Below, one piece after another: positions 25,079-32,138 of a DNA stretch of 42,491 bases. How positions within the stretch are numbered: position 1 is the stretch's first letter; each line of letters opens with the position of its first letter. Source of the DNA: Caballeronia jiangsuensis (GTDB lineage Bacteria; Pseudomonadota; Gammaproteobacteria; Burkholderiales; Burkholderiaceae); NCBI GenBank assembly GCA_000648925.1, contig JFHF01000061.1:1-42491 (forward strand), written 5' to 3'. The notes under the pieces are model-generated. The model saw only the letters and a list, made by a program, of their open reading frames with translations. It made no database searches and was not told the origin of the DNA. Both the position numbers and the translations under genes were made by a program.

Positions 25079-26167
25079 TCAATCGTTAATATTATTAATT
25101 GCGAGCTGTTTTGCTACGGTGATTTCCCTGACCGAGCCGCGTTCGATCAGCGGACCGTCGAGCTTCACGGTGCGACGTCGCACCGGCGCGCCCGCGGCGC
25201 GGTTTTCTTCTTCCTGAAGCAGCGTTTCGACCGCCCAGCGCCCGAGCTCGTAGTTCGGCAGCACGACGGTGGAAAGCGGCGGATGCGTGTGCCGCGCGAT
25301 TTCCTGATCGTCATAGCCGAGCACCGAGACGTCGTCGGGTACGCGCAGGCCAAGTTGTTTGATCGCCTCGATCGCGCCGAGCGCCATCAGGTCGTTCGCG
25401 CAAAAGATCGCGGTCGGCGGATTCGGTTCGCGCATCAGCGAGAGCGTTTGTTCGAAGCCCGTGCCCGGGCTCCAGTCGCCTTCGCGCACGAGCTCCGGCG
25501 CGTATGGCAAGTCGGCCGTCGCGAGCGCGGTCCGATAACCCTTCAGCCGATCGCGCGCCGCATCCTGCCACGGCTCGCCGTTGATATAACCGATGCGCTT
25601 GTGCCCCGCGGCCAGCAGATGATCCGTCGCGGTGTGGCCGCCCGCGACTTCCGCGGGCACGACCGACGACACGCTCGCATCGCTCGTATAGCAGTTGAGC
25701 AGCACGGTCGGAACCCTGGCCAGGAGCGCGGGCAAGGTCACCCGGCGCGTATAGACCGTCGCGTAGATCACGCCGAGCACGTTCGGATTGCCGAGCGTCG
25801 CGTCGAGCACGCGCGCCTCGATCTCCGCGTTGCCGTGCGTCGAATAGACAGCGAGCATGCGCCCGTTGGCGAACGCGGCATCGCGCGCGCCGTCGATGCT
25901 GACGACCGGATGCGGGCTCGTCGAAATTTCGTCGGCGAGATAGACGATCAGGTTGCGTTCGCCCTGGCTCTCCAGTGCGGCGACCGGTTCGCGCTGCGTC
26001 ATGCGATAGCCGAGATCCTGCGCGGCGCGCAGCACCTTGTCGCGCGTGGTGTCGGAAAACTTCGCGCCGCTTGCGTTGTTCAGCACGAGCGAGACCGTCG
26101 ATTGCGAGACTCCGGTGAGCTTCGCGATGTCGGTCATCGTCGGGCGGCGTTGCGTGGATTTTTTCAT
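25079..26167 (-). CDS. LacI-family transcriptional regulator
   Basis: 362 residues from the ATG at 26167; longer in-frame sequence is unlike a LacI start. N-terminal helix-turn-helix MTDIAKLTGVSQSTVSLVLN (about 11-30) and hinge (ASGAKFSDTTRDKVLRAAQDLGYR), then the sugar-binding core with NLIVYLADEISTSPHPVVSIDG, GHTATDHLLAAGHKRIGYING, AIFCANDLMALGAIEAIKQLG and LGYDDQEIARHTHPPLSTV. Most likely a local repressor of the ytfQ operon and of the divergent oxygenase/epimerase genes, relieved by the transported sugar. Its last codons (AINNIND) lie in an AT-rich palindrome that may be an operator. Confidence 0.9.
   Translation of the reverse strand: MKKSTQRRPTMTDIAKLTGVSQSTVSLVLNNASGAKFSDTTRDKVLRAAQDLGYRMTQREPVAALESQGERNLIVYLADEISTSPHPVVSIDGARDAAFANGRMLAVYSTHGNAEIEARVLDATLGNPNVLGVIYATVYTRRVTLPALLARVPTVLLNCYTSDASVSSVVPAEVAGGHTATDHLLAAGHKRIGYINGEPWQDAARDRLKGYRTALATADLPYAPELVREGDWSPGTGFEQTLSLMREPNPPTAIFCANDLMALGAIEAIKQLGLRVPDDVSVLGYDDQEIARHTHPPLSTVVLPNYELGRWAVETLLQEEENRAAGAPVRRRTVKLDGPLIERGSVREITVAKQLAINNIND
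25086..25098. promoter_or_regulatory. Putative LacI operator upstream of ytfQ, inside the lacI 3' end
   Basis: TTAATA-T-TATTAA, an AT-only 13-base palindrome in a GC-rich genome, 136-148 bases upstream of the ytfQ start and overlapping codons of AINNIND at the end of the regulator gene. It shares TAATATTA with the palindrome at 26233-26246. The words TTATTAC and ACTGGT nearby (25069-25079) recur next to the site at 26304. Confidence 0.5.
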
Positions 26168-26232
26168 TGTGCATGCCGCGTGCGGCGTCTGAAGCTTCCG
26201 CGGATCGTGTCGCGCGGGCCGGAGGAACTTGC

Positions 26233-26246
26233 CACTAATATTAGTG
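26233..26246. promoter_or_regulatory. Putative LacI operator upstream of the regulator gene
   Basis: CACTAATATTAGTG, a perfect 14-base palindrome 66 bases before the lacI start. Even-spaced AT-core palindromes of this size are typical of LacI-type operators; here it suggests autoregulation. Confidence 0.55.
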
Positions 26247-26303
26247 ATGAATGCCGCGGAAAGCACGGGTTTATTGGTCATTTCAGGTCAGGGTTTTCAC
26301 TGG

Positions 26304-26316
26304 TTATTACTAATAA
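26304..26316. promoter_or_regulatory. Putative LacI operator upstream of the PhyH-like gene
   Basis: TTATTA-C-TAATAA, directly ahead of a possible -35 (TTGACG, 26319-26324) with a weak -10 (GATTCT, 26343-26348). It is 63 bases before the oxygenase start. Confidence 0.5.
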
Positions 26317-26378
26317 TATTGACGAACGGATTACACGCGTGCGATTCTGTCCTCGCACTCGCAACGAGGAGAGGGCGC

Positions 26379-27179
26379 ATGGGCAAATACGACGAGAGCA
26401 CGCGAGAGGCGTTCGCCGAAGCGTTCGAACGAGACGGCTTCGTGCTGTTGCGCGACCATTTCCCACGTGCCGCGCTCGACGCCTGGAACGATGCGTTCGC
26501 GCCGCTTTTGCAACCGCATATCGAAGCCGCACGCGAAGCATCGACGAGCGGTAATCGCGGACCGGGCCGCTACTACGTCACGCTGCCGTTCGAAGGCGCG
26601 TTTGCGGACCCGTCGATCTTTTGCGATGAAGACATCGTCGGCATCGTCGAGCGCGTGGCCGGGCGCGATCCGGTGATGTGTCAACTCGCCACCGATACGC
26701 CCGTGGCCGGCTCCGAATATCAAGACTGGCATCGCGATACGCCGGCACTTTTCGACGACGCGCCCGAGACCCCTTCATTTCAGCTTGCGGTGAATTTCCC
26801 GCTCGTCGATGTCGATGAGCGCAACGGTCCGCTCGAAACGACGCGCGGCACGCATCGCATGTCGCGGGACGACGCGCTCGCCGGTCTGGAGGCAGGGCGC
26901 TTCGCCGCCGAGCAAGTGCCGATGAAAGTCGGCGACGTGATGATTCGCGATGTGCGCGGGCTGCATCGGGGCACGCCGAATCTGAGCGGCGAGCCGCGTC
27001 CGATGGTGGTGATCGGCTATAGCCGCGCGTGGTACTTCCGGCCCGAGGTGCATATCGACGTGCCGCGCGACGTGTTCGCCGAACTCCCTGCGCGTGCGCG
27101 GCGTCTGCTGCGCTTCAATCCGCTGGTCGAGAAGACGGCGCGTACCTTCGACGAAAGCTACCGGCAGTTCGCATATTGA
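26379..27179 (+). CDS. Phytanoyl-CoA dioxygenase (PhyH)-family Fe(II)/2-oxoglutarate oxygenase
   Basis: 266 residues from the ATG at 26379, preceded by AACGAGGAGAG; earlier in-frame sequence is intergenic. Double-stranded beta-helix fold with the metal triad visible: H118-x-D120 in WHRDTP and the distal H196 in LHRGTPN, plus an Arg-rich 2-oxoglutarate-binding end (GEPRPMVVIGYSRAW). N-terminal helix REAFAEAFERDGFVLLRDHF is typical. It hydroxylates an unknown small molecule using 2-oxoglutarate and O2 in the cytoplasm. Its gene is divergent from the LacI regulator of a sugar importer and overlaps an aldose epimerase gene, so a sugar or sugar-derived compound is the likely substrate (inference). 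Confidence 0.85.
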   Translation: MGKYDESTREAFAEAFERDGFVLLRDHFPRAALDAWNDAFAPLLQPHIEAAREASTSGNRGPGRYYVTLPFEGAFADPSIFCDEDIVGIVERVAGRDPVMCQLATDTPVAGSEYQDWHRDTPALFDDAPETPSFQLAVNFPLVDVDERNGPLETTRGTHRMSRDDALAGLEAGRFAAEQVPMKVGDVMIRDVRGLHRGTPNLSGEPRPMVVIGYSRAWYFRPEVHIDVPRDVFAELPARARRLLRFNPLVEKTARTFDESYRQFAY

Positions 27180-28108
27180 GCGCCGCACCGTCCGATACGC
27201 TCGTCGAGCTGCGTTACGGCGCACGGCGCGTGCTGCTCGCGCCGCATGTGGGCGGCTCGATCGCGGCCTTCGACGAAACACGCGATGGCCGTTCGATCGA
27301 CTGGCTGCGTCCCGCGACGCCCGCCGCGCTCGCCGCCCGTGATCCGCTCGGCATGGCGAGCTTTCCGCTACTGCCGTATTGCAACCGCATCCGCGATGCG
27401 CGCTTTCGGTTCGACGATGCGCTCGTCGATCTGTCCGGCGATGGCAATGCCTTTGCCCATGCGCTTCACGGCAACGCGTGGCGCTTGCCGTGGCGCGTGG
27501 GCGAAGTGTCGGAGTCGCGCGCGTGCCTGCACCTTTTGCACGAGCCTTCGCGCGCAGCGGCGCATCACTGGCCGTTTGCGTATGAAGCGACGCAGGAAAT
27601 CGCGCTCGATGCCCACACGCTAACGGTCACGATCTCCGCGCGCAACCTGTCCGATCGGCCGATGCCCTTCGGCATGGGACATCATCCATACTATCCACGC
27701 ACGCGGAACACACGCGTTCACGCGCGCGTCGCGGCGATGTGGCATAGCACGCCCGATCTGCTGCCGACCTATGCGGGAGCGCATCCGTGCGTCGATGCGA
27801 TGGCGTCGAAAGAAGGCATGTCCGCCGATGCATTCGATCTCGACAACAACTTCGCCGGCTGGGCGCGCACGGCGACGATTGCGTGGCCGGACGAAGGGCG
27901 CGCGATCACGCTCGACGCCGAAACGCCGTTCGATCACATGGTGGTGTACGCGCCGGCGTCGCATCCCGATTTGCTTTGCGTCGAGCCGGTGAGCAACGTG
28001 GCGGACTGGGTGAACCTCGATACCGACCACGCGATGAAGGGCGGCGCGGTGCTGGAGCCGGGCGAGTCGGTCACCGCGTCGTTCGCGTGGACGACTCGCG
28101 TCGGGTAG
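27176..28108 (+). CDS. Aldose 1-epimerase family protein
   Basis: 310 residues if translation starts at the TTG at 27176, which overlaps the oxygenase stop (TTGA); no better start is present, and frame upstream of it lies within the oxygenase gene. Galactose-mutarotase-like fold: PLLPYCNRIRDARFRFDD, ALHGNAW (first His), MGHHPYYPR (second His) and LCVEPVSNVADWVN with the acidic residue. It differs from the GalM at 8638 and belongs to the broader YeaD/YphB-like branch. It probably interconverts anomers of the sugar brought in by the adjacent importer. Coupled to the PhyH gene. Confidence 0.85.
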   Translation: MSAAPSDTLVELRYGARRVLLAPHVGGSIAAFDETRDGRSIDWLRPATPAALAARDPLGMASFPLLPYCNRIRDARFRFDDALVDLSGDGNAFAHALHGNAWRLPWRVGEVSESRACLHLLHEPSRAAAHHWPFAYEATQEIALDAHTLTVTISARNLSDRPMPFGMGHHPYYPRTRNTRVHARVAAMWHSTPDLLPTYAGAHPCVDAMASKEGMSADAFDLDNNFAGWARTATIAWPDEGRAITLDAETPFDHMVVYAPASHPDLLCVEPVSNVADWVNLDTDHAMKGGAVLEPGESVTASFAWTTRVG

Positions 28109-28120
28109 GACGATGTCCGC

Positions 28121-28423
28121 TTACTGACCAAAGAAGATGTCGCAGCGGGCCGCGTCGCGGCAGCCGCTCTGAGCGCGGCCGCTCGCGGATGCGTTCGCGC
28201 CCGCGGCCATGCCGCCGTATGCGGCGTCATCGGTCTGGGCGGCGCGCATTGCGGCGGTTTGGTCTTGCTCGGGCGTGGCTTGCGACATGTACATCGGTCG
28301 CATCGTCTGAACGAGTTGCTGCGCGTCGGCGGGCATGCCCTGAGCGTGTGCCGTCCCGACATTGGCGACGATCGCGCACGCGGCCATCATCGCGAAGAGT
28401 TTTGGATTGACTTTTGCCTTCAT
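28121..28423 (-). CDS. Small exported protein of unknown function
   Basis: 100 residues from the ATG at 28423, with AAGGAG nearby. Sec signal MKAKVNPKLFAMMAACAIVANVGTAHA ends near residue 27. The mature part is Gln/Ala/Met-rich (QQLVQTMRPMYMSQATPEQDQ) with a Ser/Ala/Gly tail and two Cys near the end (QSGCRDAARC). Not recognised. Convergent with the epimerase gene, 12 bases away. Confidence 0.6.
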   Translation of the reverse strand: MKAKVNPKLFAMMAACAIVANVGTAHAQGMPADAQQLVQTMRPMYMSQATPEQDQTAAMRAAQTDDAAYGGMAAGANASASGRAQSGCRDAARCDIFFGQ

Positions 28424-28620
28424 GCTCCAGCTCCTTGAAACGAATGCACAAGCAGCCGGGAAACACGATTCTCGGACTCCTTGCAGCTTTATCGATGGAT
28501 GGGATCGAGCGCAATGGCTAACTCGCCGAAACATGCTTCGCCCGACGCGGCGATAGAAGGCGCATCGGCGCAATGGATAGCGCTCAGGGCTTAAGTTACG
28601 GCGATGCGGGAGCAGGAGAA

Positions 28621-28639
28621 ATCCCTATCTCGTAGGGAT
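28621..28639. repeat. Small perfect inverted repeat upstream of the 28121-28423 gene
   Basis: ATCCCTA-TCTCG-TAGGGAT, about 200 bases upstream of the gene start. Resembles a NarL/LuxR-type response-regulator half-site pair; no other evidence. Confidence 0.3.
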
Positions 28640-28665
28640 ACTTTGGTGGGGAGTGCCGCCGAGTT

Positions 28666-28703
28666 AAAAAACGCGCTCGGGCTCACGTAGAGGCCCGAGC
28701 GCG
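28666..28703 (-). terminator. Rho-independent terminator after the Gly/Ser-rich small gene
   Basis: On the reverse strand, a perfect 11-base GC stem (CGCGCTCGGGC / GCCCGAGCGCG, loop 28683-28692) followed by TTTTTT, 26 bases after the stop of the gene at 28729. Confidence 0.85.
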
Positions 28704-28728
28704 CTCAAGCATTAACGCTTCTATACGT

Positions 28729-29016
28729 TTAGTTCGACTTCCCGGCACCGCCACTCGACGCACCCGAATCCATACTGCTCTTCTTGTTCTTGTGCATCTT
28801 GTTGCTGTGAGACGAGTCCATTGTGCTTGCGCCCGAAGCGCCCGACGTCGTGCCCGTCACACCGTTGGCGTTTGGCGTGCTCATGCCGGTCCCGCCCTGG
28901 CCAGCGCCATTGCCGCCGGCCGTACCGCCGCCGGCACCGCCGCCCTGCGCGAACGCTGCGCCCGACAAGCCCAGCATCATTGCCGACACAAGCAGAGTTC
29001 TCTTCGCGTTTTTCAT
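28729..29016 (-). CDS. Small exported Gly/Ser-rich protein of unknown function
   Basis: 95 residues, GGGAGG ribosome site five bases before the ATG. Sec signal MKNAKRTLLVSAMMLGLSGAAFA to about residue 23, then a low-complexity mature part (GGGAGGGTAGGNGAGQ, then Thr/Ser/Met/His/Lys-rich). Similar short proteins are common in Burkholderia but I cannot name a family. It ends in a strong terminator. A separate transcription unit from the following small gene. Confidence 0.65.
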   Translation of the reverse strand: MKNAKRTLLVSAMMLGLSGAAFAQGGGAGGGTAGGNGAGQGGTGMSTPNANGVTGTTSGASGASTMDSSHSNKMHKNKKSSMDSGASSGGAGKSN

Positions 29017-29163
29017 GGTGTCCTCCCGTTGATCGATGGTCTCGATGTGCGCCGCCTCGCAAAATGCTGCGGCGTCACCGTTTGACTAGCGCAATCGCCG
29101 TGCCGCGCGCAAGCGCATGCGGCGGCGATGCGTCAGACCATGCCGAGCGAAGACACGCGATGA

Positions 29164-29385
29164 CTAAGCGAGCGCCTCGTCACACCATTCGATGGCCCAC
29201 GCCCGCGCGCAGTGGATAGCGTCCGATTCGCTCGCAAAGGAATCCAGTTCGCCGGATTCGAAAACTTCCACATGCGCCGTGTGTTCGTCCGGCAGATGTG
29301 TGATCTTCGCGTGGGCGTAGTAGCTGCCGTCCTGGTCGTGATGCGCGGTGCAATCGATATGGAACGTCTTGTAGTCGAATCGCAT
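29164..29385 (-). CDS. Small hypothetical protein
   Basis: 73 residues (MRFDYKTFHIDCTAHHDQDG and on), acidic, with strands then an amphipathic C-terminal helix (ESDAIHCARAWAIEWCDEAL). No signal peptide. GGAG lies about 8 bases before the start. It resembles short conserved Burkholderiaceae proteins of unknown function. Divergent from the DNA-repair operon; the LexA box at 29469-29490 lies 84 bases from its start and might also affect it. Confidence 0.6.
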   Translation of the reverse strand: MRFDYKTFHIDCTAHHDQDGSYYAHAKITHLPDEHTAHVEVFESGELDSFASESDAIHCARAWAIEWCDEALA

Positions 29386-29468
29386 AAAGGGGCTCCGGGA
29401 AAATGACTCGCGGGCAGGCGCGAAGCGTGCGCAAGCATATTTGCGTTTGACTCCTTACCTCTCGTGAG

Positions 29469-29490
29469 ATACTGTATATACATACAGTAT
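29469..29490. promoter_or_regulatory. LexA (SOS) box
   Basis: ATACTGTATATACATACAGTAT reaches almost full two-fold symmetry; the core CTGT-N8-ACAG at 29472-29487 with an AT spacer matches the proteobacterial LexA consensus. It lies 11 bases upstream of the radical-SAM start codon, so it would overlap the promoter of the repair operon and repress it until DNA damage. Confidence 0.85.
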
Positions 29491-29500
29491 CATATTCAAG

Positions 29501-30712
29501 ATGGATCTCTCCGAAAAGCTCGAAATCCTCGCCGACGCTGCCAAGTACGATGCGTCATGCGCGAGCGGCGGCGCGCCGAAACGCGAGTCGCGCGGCATCG
29601 ACGGGCTGGGCGCCAGCACCGGCTCAGGCATCTGCCACAGCTTCACGCCGGATGGCCGCTGCGTCTCGCTGCTCAAGATTCTGTTGACGAACTTTTGTCT
29701 CTACGACTGCCGTTACTGCATCAACCGCCGTTCCAGCAATGTGCCGCGTGCGCGCTTTACGCCGGACGAAGTTGTCAGCCTGACGCTGGACTTTTATCGC
29801 CGCAATTACATCGACGGCCTTTTTCTCAGTTCCGGTGTAATTCGTTCATCGAACTACACGATGGAGCAGCTCGGTCTCGTCGCGAAGATTTTGCGCGAGA
29901 AGCATCATTTTCGCGGCTATATCCATCTGAAGACGATTCCCGATGCCGACCCCGGCCTCATCGCGCAGGCGGGACATTACGCCGACCGCCTGAGCGTGAA
30001 TATCGAGTTGCCGACGGAAATCAGCCTCGAGCGTCTCGCGCCCGAAAAGAGCGGCCGCACGATCAAGCTGGCGATGGGCAATATCCGCGTCGCGCGCGAG
30101 GAGTCGGAAGCGGAGCCGCGTGCGCCGCGTTTCGCGCCAGCAGGACAGAGCACGCAGATGATCGTCGGTGCCGACGACACCGACGATCGCACGATCCTCG
30201 GCACCGCGGAAACGCTGTACGGCTCATATCAGTTGAAGCGCGTCTATTACTCGGCGTTCAGTCCGATTCCCGACAGCCCGTCGGGCGTGCCGTCGAAAGC
30301 GCCGCCGCTTTTGCGCGAGCATCGGCTGTATCAGGCCGACTTTCTGATGCGCGGTTATGGGTTCGCGGCCGCCGAACTGCTCGCCGAGGCTGGCAATCTG
30401 CCGCTCGATATCGATCCGAAGCTCGGTTGGGCGCTTGCGCATCGCGACCGCTTTCCGGTCGATCTGAACACCGCGCCCGCGCGCATGATCGCGCGCGTGC
30501 CGGGCATCGGCATGCGTAACGCTAAGCGTATCGTCGAGTTGCGGCGCGCCCGGCGTGTGCGCTATCAGGATCTCGTGAAGTTGCGCTGCGCCATGGACAA
30601 GGTGAAGCCTTTCGTTGTCACGGCGGATTACCGGCCGCCGCTCGCCGAGGCGCCCTCTGACAATCTCCGGCGCGCGCTCGCCACAGAGCCCGTGCAGCTT
30701 TCGCTGATCTGA
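29501..30712 (+). CDS. Putative DNA modification/repair radical SAM protein (UdgX-linked, TIGR03916-like)
   Basis: 403 residues. The radical-SAM cluster motif CX3CX2C is C66-LYD-C70-RY-C73, followed by a TIM-barrel-like sequence (LFLSSGVIRSSNYTMEQL, HLKTIPDADP, DRLSVNIELPTEISLERLAP). The C-terminus carries a helix-hairpin-helix DNA-binding unit (PARMIARVPGIGMRNAKRIV, about 325-350). This combination is the family always found next to UdgX-type glycosylases and is annotated as putative DNA repair; its reaction is unknown. SAM-derived radical chemistry on damaged DNA or on a DNA adduct is an inference. A LexA box just upstream argues for damage-induced expression. The stop overlaps the next start (TGATG). 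Little ribosome-site signal precedes the ATG. Confidence 0.88.
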   Translation: MDLSEKLEILADAAKYDASCASGGAPKRESRGIDGLGASTGSGICHSFTPDGRCVSLLKILLTNFCLYDCRYCINRRSSNVPRARFTPDEVVSLTLDFYRRNYIDGLFLSSGVIRSSNYTMEQLGLVAKILREKHHFRGYIHLKTIPDADPGLIAQAGHYADRLSVNIELPTEISLERLAPEKSGRTIKLAMGNIRVAREESEAEPRAPRFAPAGQSTQMIVGADDTDDRTILGTAETLYGSYQLKRVYYSAFSPIPDSPSGVPSKAPPLLREHRLYQADFLMRGYGFAAAELLAEAGNLPLDIDPKLGWALAHRDRFPVDLNTAPARMIARVPGIGMRNAKRIVELRRARRVRYQDLVKLRCAMDKVKPFVVTADYRPPLAEAPSDNLRRALATEPVQLSLI

Positions 30713-32136
30713 TGCACGTCCTCATCATCGACGACGATTTCGACGCCTGGCGCGCCGCTGCCCTCGATGTGCTCGCGCGAGGACTCACGCCCGAATCGAT
30801 CGACTGGCGCACACCGCAAGGGGAACCGGCGCTGTTCAGCGAACCGGCGCAACCGGTAAGCGGGGCAAACGCGGCGGACGCGCCGCAAATTCGCGTCTCA
30901 CGTGAGCTCGCGTCGCTCTTGAAGGACGCCGCGCATTTCCGCGACGCGCATCGCTGGAGCTTTCTCTATCGCGTTCTCTGGCGTTGGGCGCAGGGCGACC
31001 GCGCGGTTGCATCGCCCGCCGATGAAGACGGCGCGCGCCTCTACAAGATGGCGAAGGCGGTGCGCCGCGCGCAGCACGACATGATCGCGTACGTGCGCTT
31101 CCGGCAGCGCGAGGCGTCGCTCGGCGCGCCCGAATATGTCGCGTGGTACGAGCCCGGGCACGACGTGCTCGCCTGGGGCGCGGAGCATTTCGCGGCGCGC
31201 ATGGGACGCTCGACCTGGCTGATCGCAACACCCGACGGTGCCGCCATGTTCGATGGCGAGCGTCTGCAACTGGAACGCCGCCGCGCGCTGGCATCGGAAC
31301 ATGCGGTCGATACGCCCGACGCCGCCGAAGCGCTCTGGATGACCTACTACGGCAGTATTTTCAACCCCGCGCGCCTGAACGAATCCGCGCTCGAACAGCA
31401 TATGCCGGTGCGTTTCTGGAAAGGGCTGCCGGAAGGCGCGCTCATTCCGAAACTCGTGAGCGATGCGCGCGGCGGCGCACGACGCGTCGCGCAGGCGCAA
31501 AGCGTCGGCGCGCTCGGCGGCAGGGCGGTGCAGGTGCAGGCGCAGGACGCACAGCCGGAACGCGACGCGCCCACGTCGCTCGACACCTGCCGCCGCTGCG
31601 ATCTGTGGCGCAACGCGACGCAGGCGGTGCGCGGCGCTGGTCCGTCCGATGCGCGCATCATGCTGCTCGGCGAACAGCCCGGCGATCAGGAGGATTTGAA
31701 GGGCGAGCCGTTCGTCGGCCCGGCGGGGCAACTGCTTCACGACGCGATGCAGCGTGCCGGCATGCCGCGCGAGCAGGTCTATCTGACCAACGCGGTGAAG
31801 CATTTCAAGTGGGAGCCGCGCGGCAAGCGGCGTCTGCACAAGACGCCCGCGCAACAGGAAGTCGAAGCGTGCTCGTACTGGCTCGAACAGGAGTTGCACG
31901 AGGTCGGCGCGCGCGTGATCGTCACGCTCGGCGCGACCGCATTGGCGGCGCTCTTCGGACGACGCGCGACGTTATCGGCGCATATCGGGCGCGTCGTGCC
32001 GTATCGGGACAAATGGGTCGTCGCGACGTATCACCCTTCGTATGCGCTGCGGCAGAACGACGAAGCCGCGCGCGAACGAACCGTCGCGGCCATCGTCGAG
32101 GCGCTTGAAAAGGCGCGCGAACTCAGCGGCCGATAA
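30712..32136 (+). CDS. DUF4130-UdgX fusion: uracil-DNA glycosylase superfamily protein
   Basis: 474 residues, two parts. The N-terminal part (about 1-265) is a DUF4130/TIGR03915-like probable DNA metabolism domain. The C-terminal part (about 285-474) is a UdgX-type uracil-DNA glycosylase: GEQPGDQED motif, [Fe-S]-ligand cysteines C293, C296 and C387, AVKHFK where ordinary family 4 enzymes have the third cysteine as VKC, and KRRLH at 372-376. In mycobacterial UdgX the His of the equivalent KRRIH loop bonds covalently to the abasic sugar after uracil release, so this protein is predicted to cross-link to uracil DNA. The operon partner is a radical-SAM protein; both are behind a LexA box. Overlaps the upstream gene by one base. 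Confidence 0.9.
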   Translation: MHVLIIDDDFDAWRAAALDVLARGLTPESIDWRTPQGEPALFSEPAQPVSGANAADAPQIRVSRELASLLKDAAHFRDAHRWSFLYRVLWRWAQGDRAVASPADEDGARLYKMAKAVRRAQHDMIAYVRFRQREASLGAPEYVAWYEPGHDVLAWGAEHFAARMGRSTWLIATPDGAAMFDGERLQLERRRALASEHAVDTPDAAEALWMTYYGSIFNPARLNESALEQHMPVRFWKGLPEGALIPKLVSDARGGARRVAQAQSVGALGGRAVQVQAQDAQPERDAPTSLDTCRRCDLWRNATQAVRGAGPSDARIMLLGEQPGDQEDLKGEPFVGPAGQLLHDAMQRAGMPREQVYLTNAVKHFKWEPRGKRRLHKTPAQQEVEACSYWLEQELHEVGARVIVTLGATALAALFGRRATLSAHIGRVVPYRDKWVVATYHPSYALRQNDEAARERTVAAIVEALEKARELSGR

Positions 32137-32138
32137 GC

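Noticed and set aside
32129..32136. GCCGATAA resembling a sigma-28 -10
   Set aside because: It is the end of the UdgX fusion coding sequence and has no TAAAG at the right distance.
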